Origin: SAR86 cluster bacterium AG-422-E19
GTDB taxonomy: Bacteria; Pseudomonadota; Gammaproteobacteria; Magnimaribacterales; AG-339-G14
Direction of reading: 5' to 3'
Assembly (NCBI GenBank): GCA_003213595.1
Contig: QCMR01000001.1
Location: 326,302-390,301, forward strand
Length of the DNA: 64,000 nucleotides
In this document: positions 45,610 through 53,984 of the stretch, piece by piece
Numbering within the stretch: position 1 is the stretch's first letter
Layout: every line of letters starts with the position of its first letter
Program-made: the position numbers and the translations under genes
Notes under the pieces: model-generated
The model's input: only the letters and a program-made list of their open reading frames with translations
The model's database searches: none
What the model was told of the DNA's origin: nothing

Positions 45610-46136
45610 AAAAATCCACTGATACCTGCAATACCTTGAGCGCCATGTTCTTTTGCAATTTTAAGGTCTTCTTGCTTCAAACCTCCTAAAGCAAAACTAG
45701 GTCCCGGAAATAATTTGGCAAGGTTAGAAAATTCTTCCCACCCTAATGCAGGATTTTTATTCGCAACATTTTTAATTGGAGAGATAAAAATATAATCCAA
45801 GTTAAGTTGCGCAGCTTTAATAACTTCATTTTTATTATGACAGGAAGCGCCGGTTAAAGAGGAACTCAACTCGTTTGTTTCAGTTAAATCACTAGAAGTT
45901 AGATGAAGGCATTCATGATTAGAAATAATATCTTTCAATCTCGAATTTAAAATTACTTTACCTCCCTTAGTTTCATAAATTTCTTTGGTTTTATTCCAAT
46001 GCTCTGATGAAAAATCCATTACATCCACTCTGTAGATCAAGTACTTAGAAGTATCAGATAGTTTTTCGATCAGAGAAAAGAAGTTTTCTGGAATTTTTTT
46101 TGGAGTGATGGGAATAAATCTAGCTTCTGTAATCAC
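45594..46136 (-). CDS. thiamine-phosphate synthase-like (ThiE/TenI) protein
   Basis: 180-residue TIM-barrel-like protein: LHLTSSDL, GASCHNKNEVIKAAQLNLDYIFISPI and FALGGLKQEDLKIAKEHGAQGIAGISGFF match the second half of thiamine-phosphate synthases and TenI-type proteins. In relatives such as Pseudomonas this position between argJ and yacG carries a Nudix (MutT) domain fused to a ThiE-like domain. Here only the ThiE-like part is present, and argJ overlaps its start by 17 bases, leaving no room for the Nudix domain. Genuine thiamine synthesis is doubtful without other thi genes. Confidence 0.75.
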   Translation of the reverse strand: MITEARFIPITPKKIPENFFSLIEKLSDTSKYLIYRVDVMDFSSEHWNKTKEIYETKGGKVILNSRLKDIISNHECLHLTSSDLTETNELSSSLTGASCHNKNEVIKAAQLNLDYIFISPIKNVANKNPALGWEEFSNLAKLFPGPSFALGGLKQEDLKIAKEHGAQGIAGISGFFQSSE

Positions 46137-47295
46137 TATTAATCGATATGTACTCTGGCGAAAGGTCTGATGTCATGACAAGAGCCGATTGTTTAGATTT
46201 TCCAAGATTGATTTCAATATTGATTGTTTTTTTTCTAAATTCCTTTTTGCCCTTTGCTTCGGAATATTTTGGACTTAGATTTCCATTGACTAAAACCGGA
46301 TGACCTCCAATTTTAAGTGTTAGATTTTTCATATCAAATTCCTTTGCATCGGCATTTCCTGCAGCGGTAATGATTCTGCCCCAATTGGGATCTTCACCGT
46401 ATGCTGCTGTTTTAACTAGAGGGGAATTTGCAACTTTTAAAGCAACTTTCTTAGAAGCTTGATAGGAGCTTAATCCCGAAACTTTAATCTTAATGAGTTT
46501 GGTTGCACCTTCTCCGTCTAAAACCATCTTTTCAGCCAATTCTCTAAAGACCTCAAAAAAGTTATTCTTAATTTTTTTTTGATATTTCTTAAAATCACTT
46601 TTTATTTCTGAAGTTGTTGTAAAAATACTTGAATCACTTGGAGACTGATCTCCATCAATTGAGATGGCATTAAATGTCTGATCGCAAATATCCCTATGCA
46701 ATTTCTTCAATTGAATTTTTGAAAGTTTTAGATCAGTAAAAATAAAACTCAGGGTAGTTGCCATATTCGGTTCAATCATCCCAACTCCTTTTGCAACTCC
46801 AATTACATTAATTTTTTGATTCCCTAGCTTGAATTCCTTTTTTACTACCTTATGTCGTATATCTGTAGTCATTATTGCATTAGCAAAGTCCTCCCAAGAA
46901 TTTTTACCTAACTGATTGGTACATTTTTTAAAAGCTTGAGAAAGCTTTTTGGTATCAAGTAATTCTCCTACTACGCCAGTAGAGAAGGGAAGGATATTTT
47001 CTTTGGATACGTTTAATAAAGTAGAAACATCTTCAATAAGTTTTTCAGAGTCTTTTTTCCCTTTCTTGCCTGTTGCAGCATTTGCATTTCCAGCATTTAC
47101 CATCAAGACCTTCGGTTCTGAAATATTTTTATTCATTTTTTCCAAACATATTTCAACTGGAGCAGACTTAAATTTATTTGAAGTAAACAAGCCAGACCAA
47201 ATTGCTTCCTTTTCAAGTTTTACTATGGAGGTATCCAATCTAGCTCCATACTTCGTCTTGGAGGATGCACAACCGATTTTTATATCTTTCAACAT
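46120..47295 (-). CDS. argJ: bifunctional ornithine acetyltransferase / N-acetylglutamate synthase
   Basis: Transfers acetyl from acetylornithine to glutamate in the cyclic arginine pathway. 391 residues with the N-terminal KIGCASSKTKYGARLD, MVNAGNANAATGKKG, and the autocleavage motif GEGATKLI, where the alpha and beta chains separate before the nucleophilic threonine; C-terminal AAYGEDPNWGRIITAAGN. The first codon overlaps the last base of secA, in the secA-argJ order seen in Pseudomonas relatives. It may be monofunctional; this is not readable. Confidence 0.95.
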   Translation of the reverse strand: MLKDIKIGCASSKTKYGARLDTSIVKLEKEAIWSGLFTSNKFKSAPVEICLEKMNKNISEPKVLMVNAGNANAATGKKGKKDSEKLIEDVSTLLNVSKENILPFSTGVVGELLDTKKLSQAFKKCTNQLGKNSWEDFANAIMTTDIRHKVVKKEFKLGNQKINVIGVAKGVGMIEPNMATTLSFIFTDLKLSKIQLKKLHRDICDQTFNAISIDGDQSPSDSSIFTTTSEIKSDFKKYQKKIKNNFFEVFRELAEKMVLDGEGATKLIKIKVSGLSSYQASKKVALKVANSPLVKTAAYGEDPNWGRIITAAGNADAKEFDMKNLTLKIGGHPVLVNGNLSPKYSEAKGKKEFRKKTINIEINLGKSKQSALVMTSDLSPEYISINSDYRS

Positions 47296-49928
47296 TATCT
47301 TTTTTTCTTTTTTCTGTTAGCTTTTGCTTGCAGTCTTCTTAAACGTCTATTTCCCTCAACTGGTTGATCGTTATTTGATGCTTGTTGGTTAGACACAGAG
47401 TTATCCATAAATGCTGATGGAGAATTTTCATGCACTGTTTTAGTTTTTTCTAAGACCTCTCTAGATTTCATCTTTTCAATTTCTTGTTCGTCTTCAGGTT
47501 TTACTTCGACGCGGCAGAGGAACCTTGTAGATTCTTTTTTTATTGTTTCAAGAAGTTGTTCAAACATCTCAAACGCTTCTCTTTTGTATTCAAGACGCGG
47601 ATCTTTTCCTGCATAACTTCGAAACCCAATGTTTTGTCTAAGCGAATCAAGTTGATTAATATGATTTTTCCAACTCTGATCAATGACTTGCAGGATGATT
47701 TGATTTTCCAGTTGAGAATAAACGTTTGGAAATTTATTTCTTTTTTCTAAGTAAATTTTGTCAGCAAAATCCAAAAGCTTATTCAATACCTCTTGCGTGT
47801 TGGATTCACTATTTTCTAATTCAGCTTTTAAATTAAATTGTAGATTGAATTCAGATTCTAGGATGTTTTTAAGTTCATCAACTTTCCAATTGATTTCTAT
47901 TTCATATTCAGGGATATGAGCTTCAAAGGTCGAGCTCAAAACATCAGCTCGCATATTTGAAATTAAGTCGTCTAAATCTTTATCTTCTAATATTTCCTTT
48001 CTTTGTTTATAAATTACCTGTCTTTGTTCATTCAAGACATCGTCAAATTCTAGAATTCTTTTACGAATATCAAAATTCCTACCTTCAACTCGCCGTTGTG
48101 CTCGTTCTATAGAATTGGTTAACATCTTATGTTCTATAGATTCTCCTTTTTTCATTCCACCAAAAGATTGCATAAGAGCTTTCATTCGGTCAGGAGCAAA
48201 TATTTTTAGCAAGCCATCATCTAGGGATAAGAAAAACTGGGAAGAACCGGGGTCACCTTGCCGTCCTGACCTTCCTCTAAGTTGGTTATCAATTCTTCGA
48301 GATTCATGTCTTTCGGTACCGATGACATGCAATCCTCCCAATTCAACAATTTCCTTTCTGGCTGTTTCAGATTCTGGGAATCCTCCAAGGACAATATCTG
48401 TTCCTCTTCCGGCCATATTTGTAGCTATGGTCACAGCTTTTTCTTTTCCAGCTTGGGAAATTATTTCTGCCTCTTGTTGATTTTGTTTGGCGTTTAAAAC
48501 ACGATGAGGAATGCTTAGAGAATCTAGTTTTTTTGATAAAACTTCAGAGTTTTCAACAGATATGGTGCCAACAAGAATGGGATTGCCTTTTTCGTGGTAA
48601 GTCTTTATCTCAGCGATGATGGCATCGTTTTTTTCTTCCTCTGTGAGATAAATTTTATCGTTTTTGTCTTCTCTAACCATTGGAAGATTTGTGGGAATAG
48701 AAATTGCCTCCAAAGAATAAATTTCATCGAATTCTCTAGCCTCAGTTTTTGCAGTTCCTGTCATTCCTGATAGCTTCTCAAACATTCTAAAGAAGTTTTG
48801 AAAAGTAGTAGATGCGAGTGTTTGACTTTCTACTTGAATGTCCAGATTTTCTTTTAATTCTAAAGCTTGATGCACTCCATCAGAGAGTCTTCTGCCTGGC
48901 ATCGCTCGACCTGAATTGGTATCAATTAAGATGACTTTTCCACTTTGAACTATGTAATCGGTATTTTTTTCAAACAGAGTTTCAGCTCTAACAAGAGCTT
49001 GAACCATATTCAGAAGTTTTAAATTTTCACTGGCATACAGACTCACAGAATCTTCGAGGAGGTTATTTTGCTTGAGATAATTTTCTATTTTTTCATGCCC
49101 ATTTTCAGTAATTTCAATTGATCTGGATTGCAGATCTATACTGAAGTCTCCTGCTTTTACTACTTCTTCTTTTTCAAAATCAAACTCTTCCTCAGTGAGA
49201 CTTTTCACGACCGGCTTAAGCTTTTTGTAGAGAGGTCCATTATCTTCTGCAACGCCACTTATTATTAGAGGAGTTCTGGCTTCATCGATCAAAATCGAAT
49301 CCACTTCGTCTACCACTACAAAATAAGGATCTCTTTGAAGACGATCTTCCTCTCTGAGAACCATATTGTCTCTAAGATAGTCAAAGCCTAGTTCGTTGTT
49401 TGTGGCATACACAACATCTTTGGCATAGTTTTCTTTTTTCTCTAAAGGATTAAGTTCTGGAGTGATATATCCAACATTCATTCCCAAGCCTTCGAAAATT
49501 GGTGCCATCCAGTTTGCATCTCTTTTGGCCAAGTATTCATTTGCAGTAACTACGATGACACTTTTTCCAGTAAGAGCATTGAGATAACAGGGTAAGGTCG
49601 CAACCAATGTCTTTCCTTCTCCCGTTGCCATTTCAGCAATCATGCCTTCATTTAAAATTGCACCACCAATTAGTTGACAATCGTAGTGTCGAAGTCCTAA
49701 AAATCTTTTACTTGATTCTCTTACAGCTGCAAATGCCTCTGGCATAAGGTCTTCTAAACTTGAACCCTCGGAAAGTCTTTCTTTTAATTTACTAGTAGTA
49801 TTTTTTAGTTCTTCGTCCGTGAAAGAATCAAAATTGTGTTCTAAATCATTTATTGAATTAACAACGCTTCCGAGTTTACGTAAAACTCGCTTATCTTTGT
49901 TTCCAAATAAGAATGACAATATGGACAT
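47295..49928 (-). CDS. secA: preprotein translocase ATPase SecA, lacking the zinc tail
   Basis: Motor ATPase pushing preproteins through SecYEG. 877 residues. MATGEGKTLVATLP (Walker A), VDEVDSILIDEARTPLIISG, TNMAGRGTDIVLGG and GRSGRQGDPGSSQF are complete, so nucleotide-binding, crosslinking and helical domains are intact. The C-terminal linker ends in a basic stretch (RRLRRLQAKANRKKKKR). The usual terminal zinc motif CxCxSGx...CH, which binds SecB and lipids, is missing. The gene lies between lpxC and argJ as in other gammaproteobacteria. Confidence 0.96.
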   Translation of the reverse strand: MSILSFLFGNKDKRVLRKLGSVVNSINDLEHNFDSFTDEELKNTTSKLKERLSEGSSLEDLMPEAFAAVRESSKRFLGLRHYDCQLIGGAILNEGMIAEMATGEGKTLVATLPCYLNALTGKSVIVVTANEYLAKRDANWMAPIFEGLGMNVGYITPELNPLEKKENYAKDVVYATNNELGFDYLRDNMVLREEDRLQRDPYFVVVDEVDSILIDEARTPLIISGVAEDNGPLYKKLKPVVKSLTEEEFDFEKEEVVKAGDFSIDLQSRSIEITENGHEKIENYLKQNNLLEDSVSLYASENLKLLNMVQALVRAETLFEKNTDYIVQSGKVILIDTNSGRAMPGRRLSDGVHQALELKENLDIQVESQTLASTTFQNFFRMFEKLSGMTGTAKTEAREFDEIYSLEAISIPTNLPMVREDKNDKIYLTEEEKNDAIIAEIKTYHEKGNPILVGTISVENSEVLSKKLDSLSIPHRVLNAKQNQQEAEIISQAGKEKAVTIATNMAGRGTDIVLGGFPESETARKEIVELGGLHVIGTERHESRRIDNQLRGRSGRQGDPGSSQFFLSLDDGLLKIFAPDRMKALMQSFGGMKKGESIEHKMLTNSIERAQRRVEGRNFDIRKRILEFDDVLNEQRQVIYKQRKEILEDKDLDDLISNMRADVLSSTFEAHIPEYEIEINWKVDELKNILESEFNLQFNLKAELENSESNTQEVLNKLLDFADKIYLEKRNKFPNVYSQLENQIILQVIDQSWKNHINQLDSLRQNIGFRSYAGKDPRLEYKREAFEMFEQLLETIKKESTRFLCRVEVKPEDEQEIEKMKSREVLEKTKTVHENSPSAFMDNSVSNQQASNNDQPVEGNRRLRRLQAKANRKKKKR

Positions 49929-49930
49929 GT

Positions 49931-50851
49931 TTATCCAAGACTAGGGTCGATGATTGGTTCTATGTAATCAATAATGGGATTGTCACTTTCAGAAGAAATG
50001 AGCTCCCAAGAATCTGGAACTTCAATCAATTTTCTTAAAAGTAAGTTGTTTTGTGTATGTCCAGATTTATATCCCTCAAATTCTCCAATAAGATTATGTT
50101 GCAATAAATATAAGTCTCCGATTACATCCAAAATTTTATGTTTGACTAACTCATCTTTAGATCGCAAACCTTCTTCGTTTAAGATTTCATTATCTTTGAT
50201 AGCAATAGCATTTTTTTGACTGGCACCTAAGGCAAGAGAATTCTTTTTCAATGCTTCGAGTTCTTCCATAAAGCCATAAGTCCTTGATCTTGAAATTTCT
50301 TTTAAATAAGTCGTTGAATTAAAGTCAACTGTGGTTGTTCTAGAGTGACCTTTGCGCGCCTCGTCATCATAGACAAGCGAATGTGTTACTTTAAAACCAT
50401 CGTAAGGAGACAATTTCGCATAAGCACCATTATCGGTAGTTATTGAGATTTCTTTTTTAATTTTTATAAACTTTTTTGGTTTTGTTTGTTCTTTTATACC
50501 TGCAGACTGAATTAGGAAAACAAAAGGACTCGCACTACCATCCATAATTGGGACTTCGCAATCGTTTATTTCTACAGTGACATTATCTATGCCTAATCCA
50601 GCAAAAGCAGACATCATATGTTCTACAGTAGCAATCTCAATTTCTCCATCTTTTAATGTTGTTGCCATTGAAGTTGGCCCAACATTCTCAACTACTGCTT
50701 TTATTTCAACGTTAGGCTCTAAATCAATTCTTCTAAAGACTACTCCTTGATCTTCTTCAGCCGGGAGAAGATTAATCGTAATTTTTCTTCCGGTATGAAG
50801 CCCAACTCCAGTTGCTTTTATAGGATTTGTAAGAGTTCTTTGTACCAACAT
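49931..50851 (-). CDS. lpxC: UDP-3-O-acyl-N-acetylglucosamine deacetylase
   Basis: Zinc enzyme making the committed step of lipid A. 306 residues with QRTLTNPIKATGVGLHTG at the start, a zinc ligand in TVEHMMSAFAGLGIDN (His of EHMMSA), then KHKILDVIGDLYLL with the further ligands and GHTQNN near the end. It directly precedes secA. With lptE it shows the cell makes lipopolysaccharide. Confidence 0.97.
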   Translation of the reverse strand: MLVQRTLTNPIKATGVGLHTGRKITINLLPAEEDQGVVFRRIDLEPNVEIKAVVENVGPTSMATTLKDGEIEIATVEHMMSAFAGLGIDNVTVEINDCEVPIMDGSASPFVFLIQSAGIKEQTKPKKFIKIKKEISITTDNGAYAKLSPYDGFKVTHSLVYDDEARKGHSRTTTVDFNSTTYLKEISRSRTYGFMEELEALKKNSLALGASQKNAIAIKDNEILNEEGLRSKDELVKHKILDVIGDLYLLQHNLIGEFEGYKSGHTQNNLLLRKLIEVPDSWELISSESDNPIIDYIEPIIDPSLG

Positions 50852-50856
50852 TGCTT

Positions 50857-51555
50857 TTAAATTCTTTGTTTTCTGGCTTCAAATAGAATAACAGAACAAG
50901 CATTGGAAACGTTAAGACTTTCTATCTGCTCATTCATGGGAATTCTTATCATTTCGTCTATATCTTTTTTTAGATTTGGTTTTATGCCTTCACCTTCGGA
51001 CCCCATTATAATAGCCGTAGGTAAGTTATAGTCACACTCATAATAGTTTTTTTCAGCAGTTCCATCGCAACCAAGAATATTGAAATTCAAAGTTTTAAGA
51101 TTTTTTAGGAGATACTTAATGTTGTTAACAATAACAAAAGGTATTATTTCTGAAGCACCTTTGGAAACCTTTCTTACTGTTTCGGTTAGATGACAAGCTC
51201 TGTTTTTGCTGACTATTACCGCATCTACATTTGCAGCTAAAGCAGTTCTTAATATGGAACCTACATTTTGTGGATCCATAACATGATCCAAAAACAGTAG
51301 AAGTGAATTCTCTTTTTGACTAATCAACTTTTCTAAAAAATTAATATCTTTAATTTGTGATGGTTTGAAAGTAGCTGATAGTTTTTTATCTGTGTTAAAT
51401 GAGATAGGTAAATCTTTTTCCTCTGCGAGTGAAATCAATTCCAAAGTTTTTTTATTATTTTTATCTTTTGGAACAGAAAGCTCTTCAATATTTTGAGGAA
51501 GGTTATCAAGTAAAGTCTTGATAAAGTTTTGATCAATAGTTTCCAACTTTTTCAT
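50857..51555 (-). CDS. rlmB: 23S rRNA (guanosine-2251-2'-O) methyltransferase
   Basis: SPOUT (TrmH-type) methyltransferase of 232 residues. An N-terminal RNA-binding domain and a C-terminal knot with DHVMDPQNVGSILRTA, IIMGSEGEGI and PMNEQIESLNVSNACSVILFEA, the three SpoU motifs. Position directly after rnr on the same strand (2-base gap) is the usual rnr-rlmB pair, favouring RlmB over other TrmH-like enzymes. Confidence 0.9.
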   Translation of the reverse strand: MKKLETIDQNFIKTLLDNLPQNIEELSVPKDKNNKKTLELISLAEEKDLPISFNTDKKLSATFKPSQIKDINFLEKLISQKENSLLLFLDHVMDPQNVGSILRTALAANVDAVIVSKNRACHLTETVRKVSKGASEIIPFVIVNNIKYLLKNLKTLNFNILGCDGTAEKNYYECDYNLPTAIIMGSEGEGIKPNLKKDIDEMIRIPMNEQIESLNVSNACSVILFEARKQRI

Positions 51556-51557
51556 AT

Positions 51558-53438
51558 CTAATTTATAACTTTCAAATCAATCCTTTTTCTAGAAGTTTCC
51601 ACAGATTTTATTTTAATTTTAAATTTATCACCCAACGCATAAATATTATTTTTATTTGCTGAAGTAAGAGATTGAGCTGCCGAATCATGAACATAATAAG
51701 GTGATCTTTTAAGATTTTTTATATGACAAAACCCCTCAATATTAAGTCCATCGATATGCATAAATACGCCAAATTCCAATACCGCCACTACTTCTCCATA
51801 AAATTCTTTTCCGATGTGTTGTTCGGCACACTTACAACTTAGATATTTAGAAGATTCCCTTACAATTTTCTCTGCTTCTCTATCTTTATCACTACAAATT
51901 GTAGCAATTTCATCTATTTCATCTTGAGAGTAAGAGCCTCCTTTTTTATCAATAATTGACTTAATGACTCTATGCGTTACCAGATCTGAATACCTTCTTA
52001 TTGGAGATGTAAAATGACAATATTCTTCGAGTCCAAGAGCAAAATGGTTACTTTCTTTTCCTGAATAGACAGCAAGCTTCATACTTCTTAAGATCTGATA
52101 TATCAAAGAAAAGGGCTTTTCTTTTTGCTTGATCTCTTTTAGCCAAGCATTGAGTTTCTTTCTAGGATTGGATTCAGTCATGCCTTTACGAAGGCCTCTC
52201 GCTTTTAGAAATTCTTTAAGCTTTTCCAATTCATTGTAATCCGGATTATCGTGGTGACGGAATGGGATAGGTTTTTTAAGTTTTTTAGTTAATTTTGCTG
52301 CACAAATATTTGCCAAAATCATAGATTCTTCTATGACTTCGTTTGCTAATAGATGATTTATTGATTTGAATTTAATTATTTTATTATCTTTGCCAACAGG
52401 CCTATATTCAGGAAGATAAAAATCTATTGCCTTCCTTTCTTCTCTTATTTTTCTTCTCAAAGCATGAATTTTTTTTAGGGTACTTAAATTAGACACAATA
52501 TCGTTTGAAAGGGTGGTTTGACCTTTTTGATAAAATTTTTCAACCTCATCATAGGTGAGACGATACTTAGAACAGATAACAGAATTGAAAAATTCATAGG
52601 ATTTTATTTCTCCTTCTCTATCTAGATAAATTTCACAAGTTAAGACCAACTTATCCTCATTAGGCCTCAACGAACAAAGTTTATTTGATATAAGTTCTGG
52701 CAGCATAGGAATAACTTTTTTTTCAAAATAAACCGAGGTTGCTCTAGACAGAGCTTCTTTATCTAGTGAAGAATCTTGTAGTACATATGCGGAAACGTCC
52801 GCTATTGCTACGTATAAAAGAAAGCCATCGGAACTTTCCTCGGCATACACAGCATCATCAAAATCCTTAGCATTGCTTCCATCAATGGTCACTAAATTCA
52901 AACTTCTTAGATCTTTTCTGGAGTTGATATCCTGTGCTGAAATATCTTTTTTGATCTTGTTGCATTCGTTAATAATAGATTTGGACCATTCGGTAGAAAG
53001 CTCGGTTCCATTGGTAGCAAAAATAAAAGCCTCCTCAAATACATCACTGCTTTTTAAAGTTTTTATAGGCTTTGCTTTGGGCTTGTACTTTAGAGATGGT
53101 TGAGAAGTTATTTTTACTTCACAAATGTCATTTGATTTGAAATTCTTCAAATTCTTGCCCTCTAACAGGATATCGAGATGAAAACTTTTGTCTAGACTGG
53201 TTAGAAAAGTCTTGCCTTTATACTTTCTAATGATGCCCGTAAGCACACTGGTATTCCTCTTCAAAACTTCCTTAATTTTTGCCTTGCTCCCAGGCATTTT
53301 TTGACAAACAACTTCATCTCCTGGAAAAACTTTGAACATTTCTCTATTCGATAAAGACAGAAATTCATCCTCTGAATACTTTACCCTCCCTCTGCCCGAT
53401 TTATTTAAAAATACCTTGGCTTTGAAATTTTCTTTCAT
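51558..53438 (-). CDS. rnr: ribonuclease R, short form
   Basis: Processive 3'-5' exoribonuclease. At 626 residues it is clearly shorter than E. coli RNase R (813): the N-terminal winged-helix region and the long lysine-rich C-terminal tail are absent. Present are the cold-shock domains, the RNB catalytic domain with DGSNAKDFDDAVYAE (catalytic aspartates near 186-195) and HFTSPIRRYSDLVTHR, and an S1 domain (GEVVAVLEFGVFMHIDGLNIEGFCH). RNase II is the alternative, but rlmB adjacency and the HFTSPIRRYSDL context favour RNase R. Confidence 0.9.
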   Translation of the reverse strand: MKENFKAKVFLNKSGRGRVKYSEDEFLSLSNREMFKVFPGDEVVCQKMPGSKAKIKEVLKRNTSVLTGIIRKYKGKTFLTSLDKSFHLDILLEGKNLKNFKSNDICEVKITSQPSLKYKPKAKPIKTLKSSDVFEEAFIFATNGTELSTEWSKSIINECNKIKKDISAQDINSRKDLRSLNLVTIDGSNAKDFDDAVYAEESSDGFLLYVAIADVSAYVLQDSSLDKEALSRATSVYFEKKVIPMLPELISNKLCSLRPNEDKLVLTCEIYLDREGEIKSYEFFNSVICSKYRLTYDEVEKFYQKGQTTLSNDIVSNLSTLKKIHALRRKIREERKAIDFYLPEYRPVGKDNKIIKFKSINHLLANEVIEESMILANICAAKLTKKLKKPIPFRHHDNPDYNELEKLKEFLKARGLRKGMTESNPRKKLNAWLKEIKQKEKPFSLIYQILRSMKLAVYSGKESNHFALGLEEYCHFTSPIRRYSDLVTHRVIKSIIDKKGGSYSQDEIDEIATICSDKDREAEKIVRESSKYLSCKCAEQHIGKEFYGEVVAVLEFGVFMHIDGLNIEGFCHIKNLKRSPYYVHDSAAQSLTSANKNNIYALGDKFKIKIKSVETSRKRIDLKVIN

Positions 53439-53507
53439 CGATTCAATTATACTGCCCTTGATAATCTATAAAGCGATTTAATTTATAATGTATATTGATA
53501 GAAATAT

Positions 53508-53984
53508 ATGACCACCCCAGACTTAAGTGATAAGTACCCCCACGTAGATTTTTTGAATTTGCAGTTTACGAGTTTTGGCAAAAAAGGTTTTTTTTCAGGA
53601 AAAATTGAAACAGCAACTTGCCCTGACGATAATTCAAAAGTTAAGCAAGTTTTAGCTGAAGAGGGCGATGGAAAAATTTTGATCGTAGATGGTCAAGGTA
53701 GTACCAGAGTTGCCTTAATGGGAGACATGATTGCAGAGTCTGCAGAAAAAAATAATTGGCAAGCTATCATAATAAATGGCTGTGTGAGAGATGTTGAGGC
53801 CCTGTCAAATTTCAAGATTGGAATATTTGCTTTGGGCTCAGTTCCAAAAAAAAGTGAAAAAAAAGATCGAGGCGAAATAGGAATCAATATTAAATTTGGG
53901 GGCATCTCAATTGAATCTGGAAATTGGGCTTACGCTGATGAAAGCGGGATATTAGTTTCTAAAGAACAGTTAGATTTAGATTAG
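53508..53984 (+). CDS. rraA: RraA family protein
   Basis: 158-residue protein of the RraA/ribonuclease activity regulator family, which in E. coli inhibits RNase E; many relatives are instead 4-hydroxy-4-methyl-2-oxoglutarate aldolases. GDGKILIVDGQGSTRVALMGDMIAESAEKNNWQAIIINGCVRDVEAL contains the conserved core including the GCVRD motif. Length matches E. coli RraA. It ends tail-to-tail with the GH3 gene, sharing TTAG (53981-53984). Confidence 0.88.
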   Translation: MTTPDLSDKYPHVDFLNLQFTSFGKKGFFSGKIETATCPDDNSKVKQVLAEEGDGKILIVDGQGSTRVALMGDMIAESAEKNNWQAIIINGCVRDVEALSNFKIGIFALGSVPKKSEKKDRGEIGINIKFGGISIESGNWAYADESGILVSKEQLDLD

